This document shows, piece by piece, positions 1 through 8,410 of a DNA stretch of 64,000 nt. Origin of the DNA: an uncultured Thiocystis sp. (lineage in GTDB: Bacteria > Pseudomonadota > Gammaproteobacteria > Chromatiales > Chromatiaceae); contig NZ_CAIPNF010000063.1 in NCBI RefSeq assembly GCF_903866365.1, positions 1 through 64,000 of the forward strand. The letters run 5' to 3'. The translations under genes and the position numbers were made by a program. The notes below the pieces were generated by a model. It saw only the letters and a program-made list of their open reading frames with translations. It did no database searches and was not told the origin of the DNA. The first letter of the stretch is position 1; every line of letters begins with the position of its first letter.

Positions 1-80
1 CCCTTCTCGGTGGCGTGTGACGTGAGGCGCGCCTGGCCCTAATGGTGGCGCTTGATTAGTTTTGTACTGTACTGAGGCCA

Positions 81-100
81 CGGTCACTCTACCCATCCTA
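81..100. repeat. 20-bp direct repeat, copy 1
   Basis: The 20 bases at 81-100 (CGGTCACTCTACCCATCCTA) recur exactly at 759-778 in the same orientation. The two copies bracket the BrnT/BrnA pair, so they may mark a duplicated or inserted segment. No transposase is visible. Confidence 0.6.
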
Positions 101-112
101 CCTCTACCTCGC

Positions 113-325
113 TTAGCGGGACAAAACCCGAGCCAGGGTGCGTAGCGCTTCATTGACCGATGCAGAATCCGGAAAGATTTTCGCGACATCCGAATCGAGT
201 AATACGGTGGTAACATTGCCAGAAAATTCTTTGGCGTACTTTCCTCGAACGCATCCTTTCATATTCGCGAAATCATACTCTTCACGCATGTCATCGACTT
301 CGTTAGTGGCTTGATTGCTGTTCAT
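113..325 (-). CDS. brnA: BrnA-like antitoxin
   Basis: This 70-residue protein lies directly downstream of a BrnT-type toxin on the same strand and overlaps its 3' end by 23 bases, the usual toxin-first BrnT/BrnA order. BrnA proteins are small DNA-binding antitoxins that neutralise BrnT and repress the shared promoter. The C-terminal part (SASVNEALRTLARVLSR) reads like the helix of a ribbon-helix-helix antitoxin. The acidic N-terminus (NEVDDMREEYDF) matches the toxin-wrapping arm seen in the family. The family call rests mainly on the partner and the size. Confidence 0.7.
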   Translation of the reverse strand: MNSNQATNEVDDMREEYDFANMKGCVRGKYAKEFSGNVTTVLLDSDVAKIFPDSASVNEALRTLARVLSR

Positions 326-584
326 AGAAAGCGTGCTCTTTTATCGTCGCTTTTCTTGCGCTAATGATCCGAATTGTATCTTCACGAAAAACGTGAGAAA
401 CAACCAATACTTTAGCAGATGTTGTTTCACCGATTATCAGATAACGATCCTCGCTATCAGAATGATCGATATCAGGATAAGTCATCGATAGAAAATCTTG
501 AAATACTGTAATCGCTTCAGCAAACGAAATATCATGCTTCGCTTCATTTTTCTGGGCTTTTTGATTGTCCCATTCAAATTCCAT
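303..584 (-). CDS. brnT: BrnT family ribonuclease toxin
   Basis: This 93-residue protein opens with the BrnT signature (EFEWDNQKAQKNEAKHDISF) and ends with the typical block R-I-I-S-A-R-K-A. BrnT toxins have a RelE-like fold, cleave RNA and inhibit translation until bound by BrnA. It overlaps the antitoxin by 23 bases, so translation is probably coupled. A second, diverged BrnT/BrnA pair lies at 23793-24384. The coding sequence is AT-richer than the rest of the window, which fits transfer with the accessory region. Confidence 0.85.
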   Translation of the reverse strand: MEFEWDNQKAQKNEAKHDISFAEAITVFQDFLSMTYPDIDHSDSEDRYLIIGETTSAKVLVVSHVFREDTIRIISARKATIKEHAFYEQQSSH

Positions 585-952
585 AAACAGCCTGATGTTT
601 TGTCTTAGCCAGCGTAGTCACACGCGCCGAAGCATCATGTTTGCACCACATAAAACGCTCCGGGGATACCGGGAGCATTCAAGTCTGCCTTCCAGTTCAG
701 TGGTTCGATGGGTTTCGTGACCGGCAGGCTTCCGTACTTAATCATCAACGTCGTGCCGCGGTCACTCTACCCATCCTACGCTGGCTGCGTTTTGGCTGGC
801 GCGGTTGTTGCGTAAGCAAGAACCGTGACAGGCAAATAAGTCAGGTTGAACTGAATGTTCGACAGCTTATCCTTCAATCGGCACAATCTCCGCTGGTACG
901 GCATTGCAGAATAAGCTCCGTCGCGTCCGCGGGGTCCGCTCTTTAACCGCTT
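585..952. other. non-coding accessory stretch
   Basis: I find no convincing gene here. The 101-codon open frame at 641-946 on the plus strand has no recognisable domain and overlaps the second copy of the 20-bp direct repeat (759-778). The right edge, read on the minus strand, starts CGCCTAACAAGCGGTTAAAG, which resembles the 5' half of an integron attC site. Confidence 0.4.
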
Positions 953-1429
953 GTTAGGCGATTGAGTTATTTACACGCATAAAAATAATTCGAACCGAAT
1001 CCATTTAGTTAACTATGCATCAAAACGATCAACCACATTAAATCCAAGTATCGGCATCACATTTCTATGCAATTCACGAGCAAATTTTGGAATAAATATA
1101 CTCAAATTTTTACTGTAATTTATAAGCCAAAGGGATTTCAATTTAGCGCGGGCGTCCTCATTAATATATATCTCCCCATATTTATCAATTAATACCATTG
1201 CAGCACTTACTCCATCACAAGCTAACGAAAAAATATAATCTTCCTCATCATTAATCAGAGATGACTTTAAATCATCTACCATACTAGAGAGGTCGTTACG
1301 AAAGAGTTCAAGATTCATTTTGTCATCCTTAAGGAGTGAATGTTTCAAAATAATTTCGATTTTCTTGGACATAATCACGAACCTTAATAATATAACAGTT
1401 GTCGAAGCCGATCTTGCGTGCTGCCTAAC
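953..1429 (-). mobile_element. possible integron-cassette-like unit
   Basis: A single minus-strand gene (1013-1378) is framed by the inverse core motifs GTTAGGC (953-959) and GCCTAAC (1423-1429). These match the attC core consensus GTTRRRY/RYYYAAC. On the minus strand the order is GTTAGGC, about 45 bases, start codon, gene, stop, about 53 bases, GCCTAAC. That is the layout of an integron gene cassette in an array. No integrase is present, and the outer partner halves are degenerate, so this could be a relic or chance. Confidence 0.35.
1013..1378 (-). CDS. hypothetical protein, AT-rich, cassette-borne
   Basis: I do not recognise this 121-residue protein. It has no membrane segment or signal peptide. 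It has a mixed charged N-terminal half (IEIILKHSLLKDDKMNLELF) and a middle that looks like beta strands (YIFSLACDGVSAAMVLIDKY). Its base composition is far more AT-rich than the surrounding chromosome, so it was probably acquired. It is the only gene between two attC-like core sites. The first ATG is at 1378; a second M at codon 3 is possible. Confidence 0.5.
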   Translation of the reverse strand: MIMSKKIEIILKHSLLKDDKMNLELFRNDLSSMVDDLKSSLINDEEDYIFSLACDGVSAAMVLIDKYGEIYINEDARAKLKSLWLINYSKNLSIFIPKFARELHRNVMPILGFNVVDRFDA

Positions 1430-1621
1430 GATTCTGCTTTAGCGACTTGCTAGATTCGGACCCTTTCAGGCGAAGCCAATGGCGTCATAGAACGTGCGGC
1501 GCCCCGAGGGTAGCTGGGGAAATACAGATTTTGAATTTTTTCAGCTTCCTTTTCTTATGCGCCGCAATCTGGCCTGATGATCACTTCAGGTCTATCACGT
1601 TTCGTGAATTTAGCGAATAAA

Positions 1622-1669
1622 GCTAAGCAGAATCGACCGAGCGAGAGCGAGGGCGATTTCTGCTTTAGC
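1622..1669. repeat. attC-like stem with an unpaired base
   Basis: GCTAAGCAGAATCG (1622-1635) pairs with CGATTTCTGCTTTAGC (1654-1669), leaving single extra bases on one arm. GTTAAGT follows at 1675-1681. A stem with extrahelical bases next to a GTTRRRY core is what folded attC sites look like. The same half-arm recurs at 1429-1444 beside GCCTAAC. Confidence 0.45.
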
Positions 1670-1674
1670 GCATT

Positions 1675-1923
1675 GTTAAGTTCGTGCATCAGAAGAAACG
1701 CGGCCATGCTTGGCAAGCCGCCGACGCTAAAATCAAAAGGGGGAGAATGAAAAAATCCTTTCCGTTCAGAGAAGCAAAAACGATTTCTGTCATTAACTTG
1801 TGTTATGCAGAATCGTTTTTGCTTCTCTGAATAGCATGGATTTTGGATTTTTTCATCCCTCTTTTTTGTCGGCGATTTCGCCTGCCAAGATCAGATATTT
1901 TTCTTTATTTTCAAGAACTTAAC
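1675..1923. repeat. 249-bp imperfect palindrome
   Basis: The ends GTTAAGTTC (1675-1683) and GAACTTAAC (1915-1923) are exact inverse copies. Inside them the arms keep pairing in blocks: CTTGGCA/TGCCAAG, CGCCGAC/GTCGGCG, a run of about 20 bases around GAATGAAAAAATCC, and a 24-25 bp core at 1765-1789 against 1808-1831 with one extra base. It is either a MITE-like element with 9-bp ends or a non-coding cassette that folds into one hairpin. Confidence 0.6.
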
Positions 1924-1992
1924 AGTGAATTAGACAGAATCCGTAATTATGGTGCTAGACAGATTCCACGTTCGCTGTACTAAGACCGGTAG

Positions 1993-2017
1993 GCTGGGGT
2001 GAGGAACGAACCCCAGC
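1993..2017. repeat. short dispersed hairpin (GCTGGGGT)
   Basis: GCTGGGGT (1993-2000) and ACCCCAGC (2010-2017) form an 8-bp stem around GAGGAACGA. The context (GTAGGCTGGGGTGAGGAACG) is typical of dispersed palindromic repeats in many bacterial genomes. Only one copy is in this window. Confidence 0.5.
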
Positions 2018-2085
2018 GGACGCCGCTAATGATGGGATCCACTCCCCTTCACTCCTGCCTACTCGACTCGTGAAAATCAGATGGT

Positions 2086-2556
2086 TCATCCGCCAACGGA
2101 CCTGCGTTCGGATCCAGCAAGCGCGGGAGGAAACCAGTCCGGATCAAGAATCGCGTCGACGCGCCACGGACAGGATTCCGGGAAATCGTCCAAACCCGTC
2201 TCTTCGGATGCCTTGGCGACGGCATCCGACCAGACGCCCGCCCACCAGTCGGCATCTTCGAGACTGACCTTCAGGCTGGGGGTGTTCCTGATGCACAGCG
2301 CGATGGCGTTGCGCTGCTCCTTAAGCGTGCGGCGCCAACTGTTGCCCTGGCGCGCTGGCTGATGCCGCCATTTCAGCAAGTGGGTCAGCAAGAGCGCCAT
2401 GCGGCGGCCAAGTTCGCGGCGTTCGCTTTCCCCCACGTCCTCGATTTCCTCGGCAATGTGCGCGATGTCCAGTTGCGCGAACCGCCCCGCGCGCAGGAGC
2501 CGCGCCTGCTCGTCGGCCCAGGCAATGATGTCGTCGTCGTAAGCGGTGGCGGTCAT
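2086..2556 (-). CDS. DUF29 family protein
   Basis: This 156-residue protein matches the DUF29 pattern common in cyanobacteria and gammaproteobacteria. It has an early D-D-x-x-x-W segment with AEQARLLR-like text, the helix L-D-I-A-H-I-A-E-E-I-E-D-V-G at about 29-42, and the later WRRTLKEQRNAI stretch. The function of DUF29 is not established; members are often multi-copy and sometimes accompany toxin-like genes. The start ATG at 2556 gives the expected length. It is convergent with nothing and is followed by a rightward gap to the accessory region. Confidence 0.75.
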   Translation of the reverse strand: MTATAYDDDIIAWADEQARLLRAGRFAQLDIAHIAEEIEDVGESERRELGRRMALLLTHLLKWRHQPARQGNSWRRTLKEQRNAIALCIRNTPSLKVSLEDADWWAGVWSDAVAKASEETGLDDFPESCPWRVDAILDPDWFPPALAGSERRSVGG

Positions 2557-2591
2557 CGTTGCCGTGTCTCCGATGGGTCACGCGCGACCCA

Positions 2592-3086
2592 TTACGACAG
2601 CGTCAGCCCCTTTTCGCCGCGCGTGATGCCAGTGGGACCGGAGCGGACGACTTCGATCAGCAGTCCCTCGGGGATGGCGTCGATGAAGGCGTCGAGCTTT
2701 TTGGAGGCACCGGTGAGTTCGACGACATAGCTGGTCTCGGTCACGTCGATGATCTTGGCGCGGAAAATCTCGGTGAGACGCTTAAGTTCCTCGCGATCCG
2801 GGCGCTCGGCGCGCACCTTGACCATCATCATCTCGCGCTCGATGTGCGGTCCGTCGGAAAGATCCAGCAGCTTCACGGTGTCGATCAGCTTGTTCAACTG
2901 CTTCTTGATCTGCTCGACGATCTCCTCGCTGCCGGTGGTGACCAGCGTCATGCGCGAGAGGGTCGGGTCGTCGGTGGGGGCGACGGTCAGGGATTCGATG
3001 TTATAGCCACGGGCCGAGAACAGACCCGCGACGCGCGATAGCGCTCCGGCCTCGTTCTCCAGCAACACGGCGATGATGTGTCTCAT
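2592..3086 (-). CDS. ilvH: acetolactate synthase small (regulatory) subunit
   Basis: IlvH is the regulatory subunit of acetohydroxyacid synthase, the first common enzyme of valine, leucine and isoleucine synthesis. It confers valine feedback control on the catalytic subunit encoded just upstream. The 164-residue length is normal. The N-terminal ACT domain is clear (residues 1-75, with LLENEAGALSRVAGLFSARG and YNIESLTV), followed by the conserved C-terminal domain with the ELTG block. I start at the ATG at 3086 (MRHIIAVL); an in-frame extension to 3161 has no homology. The ilvB-to-ilvH gap of about 210 bases is filled by inverted repeats. Confidence 0.95.
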   Translation of the reverse strand: MRHIIAVLLENEAGALSRVAGLFSARGYNIESLTVAPTDDPTLSRMTLVTTGSEEIVEQIKKQLNKLIDTVKLLDLSDGPHIEREMMMVKVRAERPDREELKRLTEIFRAKIIDVTETSYVVELTGASKKLDAFIDAIPEGLLIEVVRSGPTGITRGEKGLTLS

Positions 3087-3109
3087 GGTGAAAATCTCGT
3101 GTCGTATTA

Positions 3110-3301
3110 AACCGCGTCCATCCGGATATGCGTCGTGTTGAGCGGTCGGCCAGGTTTGCATGAACCGGTGACCGTCGGCGTCGACGCGGTTTAAATCATT
3201 TAAAATTCAATCCTTAAACCGCGTCAGCGATGACGCGCATTGGATTCATGCGTGGCCAAACCAAAACACCAGCCACGCAAAATCCTGTTGGACGCGGTTT
3301 A
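3110..3301. repeat. cluster of TAAACCGCGTC repeats between ilvB and ilvH
   Basis: The motif TTAAACCGCGTC or its inverse occurs at 3110-3121, 3183-3194, 3214-3225 and 3291-3301. The middle pair forms a perfect 12-bp stem with a 19-base loop. The last copy contains the ilvB stop codon (TAA). The motif recurs at other gene ends in the window (39634 and 42603). The hairpin may act on the ilvB-ilvH transcript. Confidence 0.7.
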
Positions 3302-5089
3302 GGCCAGTTCGCGGTCGGTCAGGCTGGGCGACAGGTGCATCTCGTGATGCCCCTTCCCCGCCGCGATCATGGGATAGACGTTCTCGGTCGGATCGACCAC
3401 GACATCCAGGAACACGAAGCGATCCTTCATCGCGAACGCCTCGCGCATGGCGTCTTCCAGATCGGCGGGACGCTCGACCCGCATTCCGACATGGCCGAAA
3501 CTCTCGGCAAGCTTCACGAAGTCCGGCAGCGCGTCCACATAGGAATGCGAGTACCGGCTTTCGTAGAACAACTCCTGCCACTGGCGCACCATGCCCATGT
3601 AGCCGTTGTTGAGCAGCACCACCTTGATCGGCAGCGAATACTGCTTGCAGGTCGCCATCTCCTGGATACACATGAGGATACTGGCCTCGCCAGAGACGCA
3701 GGCGACCTGGGCCTCGGGAAACGCCAGTTGCACGCCCATCGCCGCCGGCAGCCCGAAGCCCATGGTGCCGAGACCGCCGGAGTTGATCCAGCGCCGCGGC
3801 TTGTCGAAGGGATACAACTGCGCCGCGAACATCTGATGCTGGCCGACGTCGGAGGTCAGATAGAGTTCGCCATCGGTGACTTTGTAGAGTGTCTCGATGG
3901 CGAACTGCGGCTTGATGGCGGCACTGGTCCGGTCGTACTGGAGACAGTCCAGACGGCGCCAGTCGGCGATCTTGGCCCACCAGTCGGCGATCGGCGCGGG
4001 ATCCGGCTGGGGTTTTTGCGCCTGGTAGAGCCGCAGCATCTCGGTCAGCACGCCCGCCACCTGACCGACGATGGGCACGTCCACCCGAACGTTTTTCGAG
4101 ATCGAGGAGGGATCGACATCGACGTGGATGATCTTGGCATGCGGACAGAAATGTTCGATCTTGCCGGTCACCCGATCATCGAAGCGGGCGCCGATGGCGA
4201 TCAGCACGTCGGTCTCGTGCATCGCCATGTTGGCCTCGTAGGTGCCGTGCATCCCGAGCATGCCGATGAACTGGCCATCGGTCGTGGGAAAAGCCCCGAG
4301 CCCCATGAGGGTGCTGGTGATCGGAAAGCCGGTGGCGCGCACCAACTCGGTGAGTTGGGCCGAACCTTCGCCGAGCACCACGCCGCCGCCGGTGTAGAAC
4401 ACCGGGCGCGTTGCCTGGAGCATGAGATCCACGGCCTTTTTGATCTGCCCCGGATGCCCCTTCTCGACCGGATTGTAGGAACGCATCCGGATCTCGCGCG
4501 GGTAGTGGTAGGGGATCTTGATGTTGGGATCCGTCACGTCCTTGGGGATATCCACCACCACCGGACCAGGTCGGCCCGTGGTCGCGATATGAAACGCCTT
4601 GCGAATGGTCAGGGCCAGATCGCGCACATCCTTGACCAGAAAGTTGTGCTTCACGCAGGGCCGGGTGATGCCGACGGTATCGACCTCCTGGAAGGCGTCG
4701 CTGCCGATCACCGGCGTCGGCACCTGCCCGGTCAGCACCACCATGGGGATGGAGTCCATGTAGGCGGTGGCGATGCCGGTGACGGCATTGGTCGCGCCCG
4801 GCCCCGAGGTGACGAGACAGACGCCGCACTTGCCGGTCGCGCGCGCATAGCCGTCCGCCGCGTGGGACGCACCCTGCTCGTGACGGACCAGGATGTGCCT
4901 GACCGTGTCCTGTTTAAACAGGGCGTCGTAGATATGCAGGACCGAGCCGCCGGGATACCCGAAGACCAGTTCGACGCCCTCGTCGAGCAGCGCCTGAACG
5001 ACGATTTCGGCTCCGCTCAGTTGCCTGCCAGCCCCGGCATCGGCCTCAGCCGCGCCCGCCCTGTTCGGTTCCGCTCCAGTCAGTGCCAC
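3299..5089 (-). CDS. ilvB: acetolactate synthase large (catalytic) subunit
   Basis: This is a thiamine-diphosphate enzyme that condenses two pyruvates, or pyruvate with 2-ketobutyrate, at the start of branched-chain amino-acid synthesis. The three ThDP-enzyme domains are present: the N-terminal domain with FGYPGGSVL and the catalytic glutamate in VRHEQGASHAADGYAR, a central FAD-binding domain, and a C-terminal ThDP domain. In the metal/ThDP motif the usual G-D-G reads S-G-E-A-S (VACVSGEASILMCIQEM), followed by the expected N-N-G-Y-M-G. I start at a GTG (5089) because GGAGGT lies 8 bases before it; the upstream ATG at 5131 has no such site. It forms an operon with ilvH. Confidence 0.93.
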   Translation of the reverse strand: MALTGAEPNRAGAAEADAGAGRQLSGAEIVVQALLDEGVELVFGYPGGSVLHIYDALFKQDTVRHILVRHEQGASHAADGYARATGKCGVCLVTSGPGATNAVTGIATAYMDSIPMVVLTGQVPTPVIGSDAFQEVDTVGITRPCVKHNFLVKDVRDLALTIRKAFHIATTGRPGPVVVDIPKDVTDPNIKIPYHYPREIRMRSYNPVEKGHPGQIKKAVDLMLQATRPVFYTGGGVVLGEGSAQLTELVRATGFPITSTLMGLGAFPTTDGQFIGMLGMHGTYEANMAMHETDVLIAIGARFDDRVTGKIEHFCPHAKIIHVDVDPSSISKNVRVDVPIVGQVAGVLTEMLRLYQAQKPQPDPAPIADWWAKIADWRRLDCLQYDRTSAAIKPQFAIETLYKVTDGELYLTSDVGQHQMFAAQLYPFDKPRRWINSGGLGTMGFGLPAAMGVQLAFPEAQVACVSGEASILMCIQEMATCKQYSLPIKVVLLNNGYMGMVRQWQELFYESRYSHSYVDALPDFVKLAESFGHVGMRVERPADLEDAMREAFAMKDRFVFLDVVVDPTENVYPMIAAGKGHHEMHLSPSLTDRELA

Positions 5090-5097
5090 TTTAAGCG

Positions 5098-5103
5098 ACC
5101 TCC
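5098..5103 (-). promoter_or_regulatory. ribosome binding site for ilvB (decides GTG start)
   Basis: On the minus strand GGAGGT is followed by CGCTTAAA and then GTG. The spacing of 8 bases and perfect complementarity to the 16S tail favour this start over the ATG 14 codons upstream. Confidence 0.7.
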
Positions 5104-5372
5104 GATCAGCCCGCGCAACCGGGGGACGCATGGCCCGTCGGCGGATGCCCGCGAAGAAGCGGCGCCCGCGTCACGCCTCCTATCGCGGCGAATCCGCGAT
5201 CGTCGGGAGGCGTCAACCAGCCATGGTTCCCCGGTTGAACGAGGAATAATGAAAACGTTGAAAAAGGATCGAAGTTACAGCGATCGTTACCGGCGGTCAA
5301 GCCAGGCAAACCGGCCGAACCGCGACCCTGCCGATCATCGTTCGTTCGGGCGAAGGGCGGCAGGCCGGATCG

Positions 5373-6422
5373 TTAAACCCTCCTGCCAACCTTGAGCATA
5401 CTTCTTCTGGCGGCGGACAATCCGTAAGAAATGTCATGCACGTTCTGCAGGAGCTCCAGTTCTTCCCAGGCATCCTCCGGCCATCCATCGGGTTGCCCCT
5501 GATCGCCCAGCACCAGGTCGCGGAAGAGCGCTTCGAAAGCTTCGACATCTCCCCAGCCGACCGTCAGTCGATTCAGCGCCTCCGGAAAATCCGTCTCCAG
5601 TACGCAGGGCAGGCCGCTTTTGCCCGACCGCCGCGCCCTCTCGGCGCTTGAGACCCTGGCCAATGGAGTGGCGCGGATCCAGTCGGGCACCTCGGAGAGA
5701 TGCGGATGCCCCGCTTCGCGCACGTCTGGCAAATGGCTCAGAAAGAGATCGACGAAGGCCTTGATCGACTTCTTCGGGTGTTCGAACTCCAGCGTGAGAG
5801 TATAAAGATCGGTCCAGTCGAAACCCGTCGGCTGAGATTTCCGCGCGTCGACCACGCGGGCTCGCAGCCGAATCCCTGGCGCTCCAGTGGTTCCCGCGAT
5901 CGACAGTTTGATGCTCTGATCGATGTCATAGGCCTCGAAGACGGTCACGACGTGACGCCCCGTCGCAATCTGCGCCAGCATGTAACGCAGGTCTTCGTCA
6001 TCATTGGCGGTCACCTCCAGTTCCCTGACGAGATCGCCGGATCGACCGCTTTGTTCCGTCGACCTTCCTCCTTGCAGCATTTTCAGCAAGTGTTCGAGCC
6101 GCGAATGACTGCGCGGAGTCAGACTGAAAAACCGCGCGGCAATCAGATGGGTTCCGTCCTGCAGCGCTTTCGCGCGGATCAGATGGGCATCGGCCGTAAT
6201 CCGTTCGCCCTGTTTCCAAGGCAGGACGATCCGCAGCGAACTCGTCTGCTCGGGAAGCGCATGGTCAATGGAGAAGAGCACCCCGCCCCAGGAAATATCC
6301 AGATTGATCGCGGTGACCGGGTCGACCATCCCAGGAAAAGTCACCTGAATTGGAATGTTGACCTGAATCCGCGCCTGGGTGCGACGATCAAGCCTGAGTA
6401 CCTCGTTCTGGGGCTGCTTCAT
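5373..6422 (-). CDS. PilZ-domain protein
   Basis: This 349-residue protein begins with a PilZ domain. It shows the c-di-GMP-binding RxxxR-type segment (LDRRTQARIQVNIPIQV, about residues 11-27) and the later D-x-S-x-x-G block (NLDISWGGVLFS, about 40-51). The C-terminal two thirds are unfamiliar to me. PilZ proteins bind cyclic di-GMP and control motility, surface polysaccharide or other outputs. A cyclic di-GMP phosphodiesterase-type HD-GYP regulator is encoded at 14511. It stands alone, divergent from proS, with about 250 bases shared between them. Confidence 0.8.
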   Translation of the reverse strand: MKQPQNEVLRLDRRTQARIQVNIPIQVTFPGMVDPVTAINLDISWGGVLFSIDHALPEQTSSLRIVLPWKQGERITADAHLIRAKALQDGTHLIAARFFSLTPRSHSRLEHLLKMLQGGRSTEQSGRSGDLVRELEVTANDDEDLRYMLAQIATGRHVVTVFEAYDIDQSIKLSIAGTTGAPGIRLRARVVDARKSQPTGFDWTDLYTLTLEFEHPKKSIKAFVDLFLSHLPDVREAGHPHLSEVPDWIRATPLARVSSAERARRSGKSGLPCVLETDFPEALNRLTVGWGDVEAFEALFRDLVLGDQGQPDGWPEDAWEELELLQNVHDISYGLSAARRSMLKVGRRV

Positions 6423-6686
6423 ATCGCCATTACCCTATAACCGGTCTGCAACGATGTCTTTCGCTGTTGTCGGTTTGTGTCCAGATGAATCCAGCTTGGT
6501 TTCAGCAACATCGCGGGCTCCCGCGGTTAGGGAAGACATATCTATTACAACAAGAGTATTCGAAAATTGCATCCCATCCCGCAGACTATTCCAGACTTCG
6601 GCGGGAACAGGTCTGGCATCTGAAGAGTTGTTTCCAAGTTCATTGAACCCTAAACTCGCCCGCTTTCCCTTGCAATGACGGTCCCC

Positions 6687-8408
6687 ATGCGCACCTCACA
6701 GTTCCCCCTGCAGACCATCAAGGAAATCCCCGCCGACGCCGAGATCGCCAGCCATCGGCTGATGCTGCGCGCGGGCCTGATTCGCAAACTCGCCGCCGGT
6801 CTCTATACCTGGCTGCCGCTGGGCCTGCGCGTGCTGCGCAAGGTCGAGCGGATCGTCCGTGAAGAGATGGACCGCGCGGGGGCGCTAGAGGTTTCGATGC
6901 CGGCCGTGCAACCCGCCGAACTCTGGCAGGAATCCGGCCGTTGGGAGAAATATGGTCCCGAACTGCTGCGCTTTCATGACCGCCATCGGCGCGAGTTCTG
7001 TTTCGGCCCCACCCACGAGGAGATCATCACCGATCTGGCCCGTAACGAACTCAAGAGCTACAAACAGCTCCCGATCAACTTTTATCAGATCCAGACCAAG
7101 TTCCGCGACGAGATCCGCCCGCGCTTCGGCGTGATGCGCGCGCGCGAATTCCTCATGAAGGACGCCTATTCCTTCCATCTCGACGAAGCCTCGCTGGCCG
7201 AGACCTATCGTCAGATGCACGCGACCTATTGCCGTATCTTCACCCGCTGCGGGCTCGACTTCCGGCCGGTGCAAGCGGACACCGGCAGCATCGGCGGCAA
7301 CGCCTCGCACGAGTTCCATGTGCTCGCGACCTCCGGCGAGGACGCCATCGCCTTCTCCACCGGCAGCGACTATGCCGCCAACGTCGAGATGGCCGAGGCC
7401 GTGGCGCTCGCCGCCGCGCTGCCGCCGCCCGCCGAGGACGCGCGTCTGGTCGACACGCCCAACGCGCGCACTATCGCCGATTTGGTCGAAGGGTTCGGTC
7501 AGCCGATCGAGCGCACGGTCAAAACGCTGGTGGTTGCCGCCTCGGACGCCATCGACGCCGATCTGATCGCCCTGCTGGTGCGCGGCGATCACGAACTCAA
7601 CGCCATCAAGGCGGAAAAACTGCCGCAGGTCGCCGCGCCGCTACGCATGGCCACCGAGGCCGAGATTCGCGTGGCCATTGGCGCCGGTCCCGGCTCGCTC
7701 GGCCCGAAGGATCTGCCTATCCCCTGCCTCATCGATCGCACCGTCGCGGTCACCGCCGACTTCAGCGCCGGCGCCAACCAGGACGGCAAACACTGGTTCG
7801 GGCTCAACTGGGGCCGCGACCTGCCGCTGCCCGAGGTTGCCGACCTGCGCAACGTCGTCGAAGGCGATCCCAGCCCGGACGGACAGGGGACGCTCACCAT
7901 CGCGCGCGGCATCGAGGTGGGGCATATCTTCCAGCTCGGACGCAAATACAGCGAGGCGATGAAGGCGACCGTGCTGGGCGAGGACGGGCGCGCGACCACG
8001 CTCACCATGGGCTGCTACGGCATCGGCGTCTCGCGCGTCGTGGCCGCCGCCATCGAGCAGCATCACGACGATCGCGGCATCCGCTGGCCCGCGCCGATCG
8101 CCCCCTTCGAGGTCGCGCTGCTGCCGATGAAACTCGGCAAATCCTACCGCGTCCGCGAGGCCACCGACCAACTCTACGCCGACCTCCAAGCCGCCGGGAT
8201 CGAGGTGCTGCTCGACGACCGCGACGCCCGCCCCGGCTTCATGTTCGCGGACATGGAACTGATCGGTATCCCGCATCGCATCGTGGTCGGCGACAAGGGG
8301 CTCGACGACGGACAGGTCGAGTATAAGGGACGCACCGACGCGGAGATGCAATTGGTCCCGCTCGCGGAGATCGTCGCATTCGTCCGCGACCGCTTAGCGA
8401 TTTCCTGA
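6687..8408 (+). CDS. proS: prolyl-tRNA synthetase
   Basis: ProS charges tRNA-Pro. The protein is the bacterial type of about 570 residues. It has class II motif 1 near [20 protein letters not shown], motif 2 in [13 protein letters not shown] and [16 protein letters not shown], and an inserted YbaK-like editing domain between motifs 2 and 3 (about residues 225-400). Motif 3 ([17 protein letters not shown]) and an anticodon-binding C-terminus follow. An ATG four codons upstream (6675) is also in frame; I prefer the ATG at 6687 because family members start M-R-x-S-x-F. It is followed immediately by a palindromic element whose left end begins 2 bases after the stop. Confidence 0.95.
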   Translation: MRTSQFPLQTIKEIPADAEIASHRLMLRAGLIRKLAAGLYTWLPLGLRVLRKVERIVREEMDRAGALEVSMPAVQPAELWQESGRWEKYGPELLRFHDRHRREFCFGPTHEEIITDLARNELKSYKQLPINFYQIQTKFRDEIRPRFGVMRAREFLMKDAYSFHLDEASLAETYRQMHATYCRIFTRCGLDFRPVQADTGSIGGNASHEFHVLATSGEDAIAFSTGSDYAANVEMAEAVALAAALPPPAEDARLVDTPNARTIADLVEGFGQPIERTVKTLVVAASDAIDADLIALLVRGDHELNAIKAEKLPQVAAPLRMATEAEIRVAIGAGPGSLGPKDLPIPCLIDRTVAVTADFSAGANQDGKHWFGLNWGRDLPLPEVADLRNVVEGDPSPDGQGTLTIARGIEVGHIFQLGRKYSEAMKATVLGEDGRATTLTMGCYGIGVSRVVAAAIEQHHDDRGIRWPAPIAPFEVALLPMKLGKSYRVREATDQLYADLQAAGIEVLLDDRDARPGFMFADMELIGIPHRIVVGDKGLDDGQVEYKGRTDAEMQLVPLAEIVAFVRDRLAIS

Positions 8409-8410
8409 AA

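Larger units (their letters stand above)
1430..2085. other. gene-free palindrome-rich stretch
   Basis: No gene of useful length is visible. The stretch holds several inverted repeats built on the motif CGATTTCTG/CAGAAATCG: 1429-1444, 1622-1669 and 1765-1831. It also holds a long palindrome bounded by GTTAAGTTC and GAACTTAAC, and a GCTGGGGT hairpin near the right end. Confidence 0.6.

Noticed and set aside
641-946. 101-codon plus-strand open frame in the accessory region
   Set aside because: It has no recognisable motif or ribosome site, spans a direct repeat and ends at an attC-like half-site. More likely non-coding.
3230-5395. Plus-strand open frame of 721 codons over ilvB
   Set aside because: It is antisense to a clear acetolactate synthase gene, is rich in H, R and G as expected of a shadow frame in GC-rich DNA, and has no domain.
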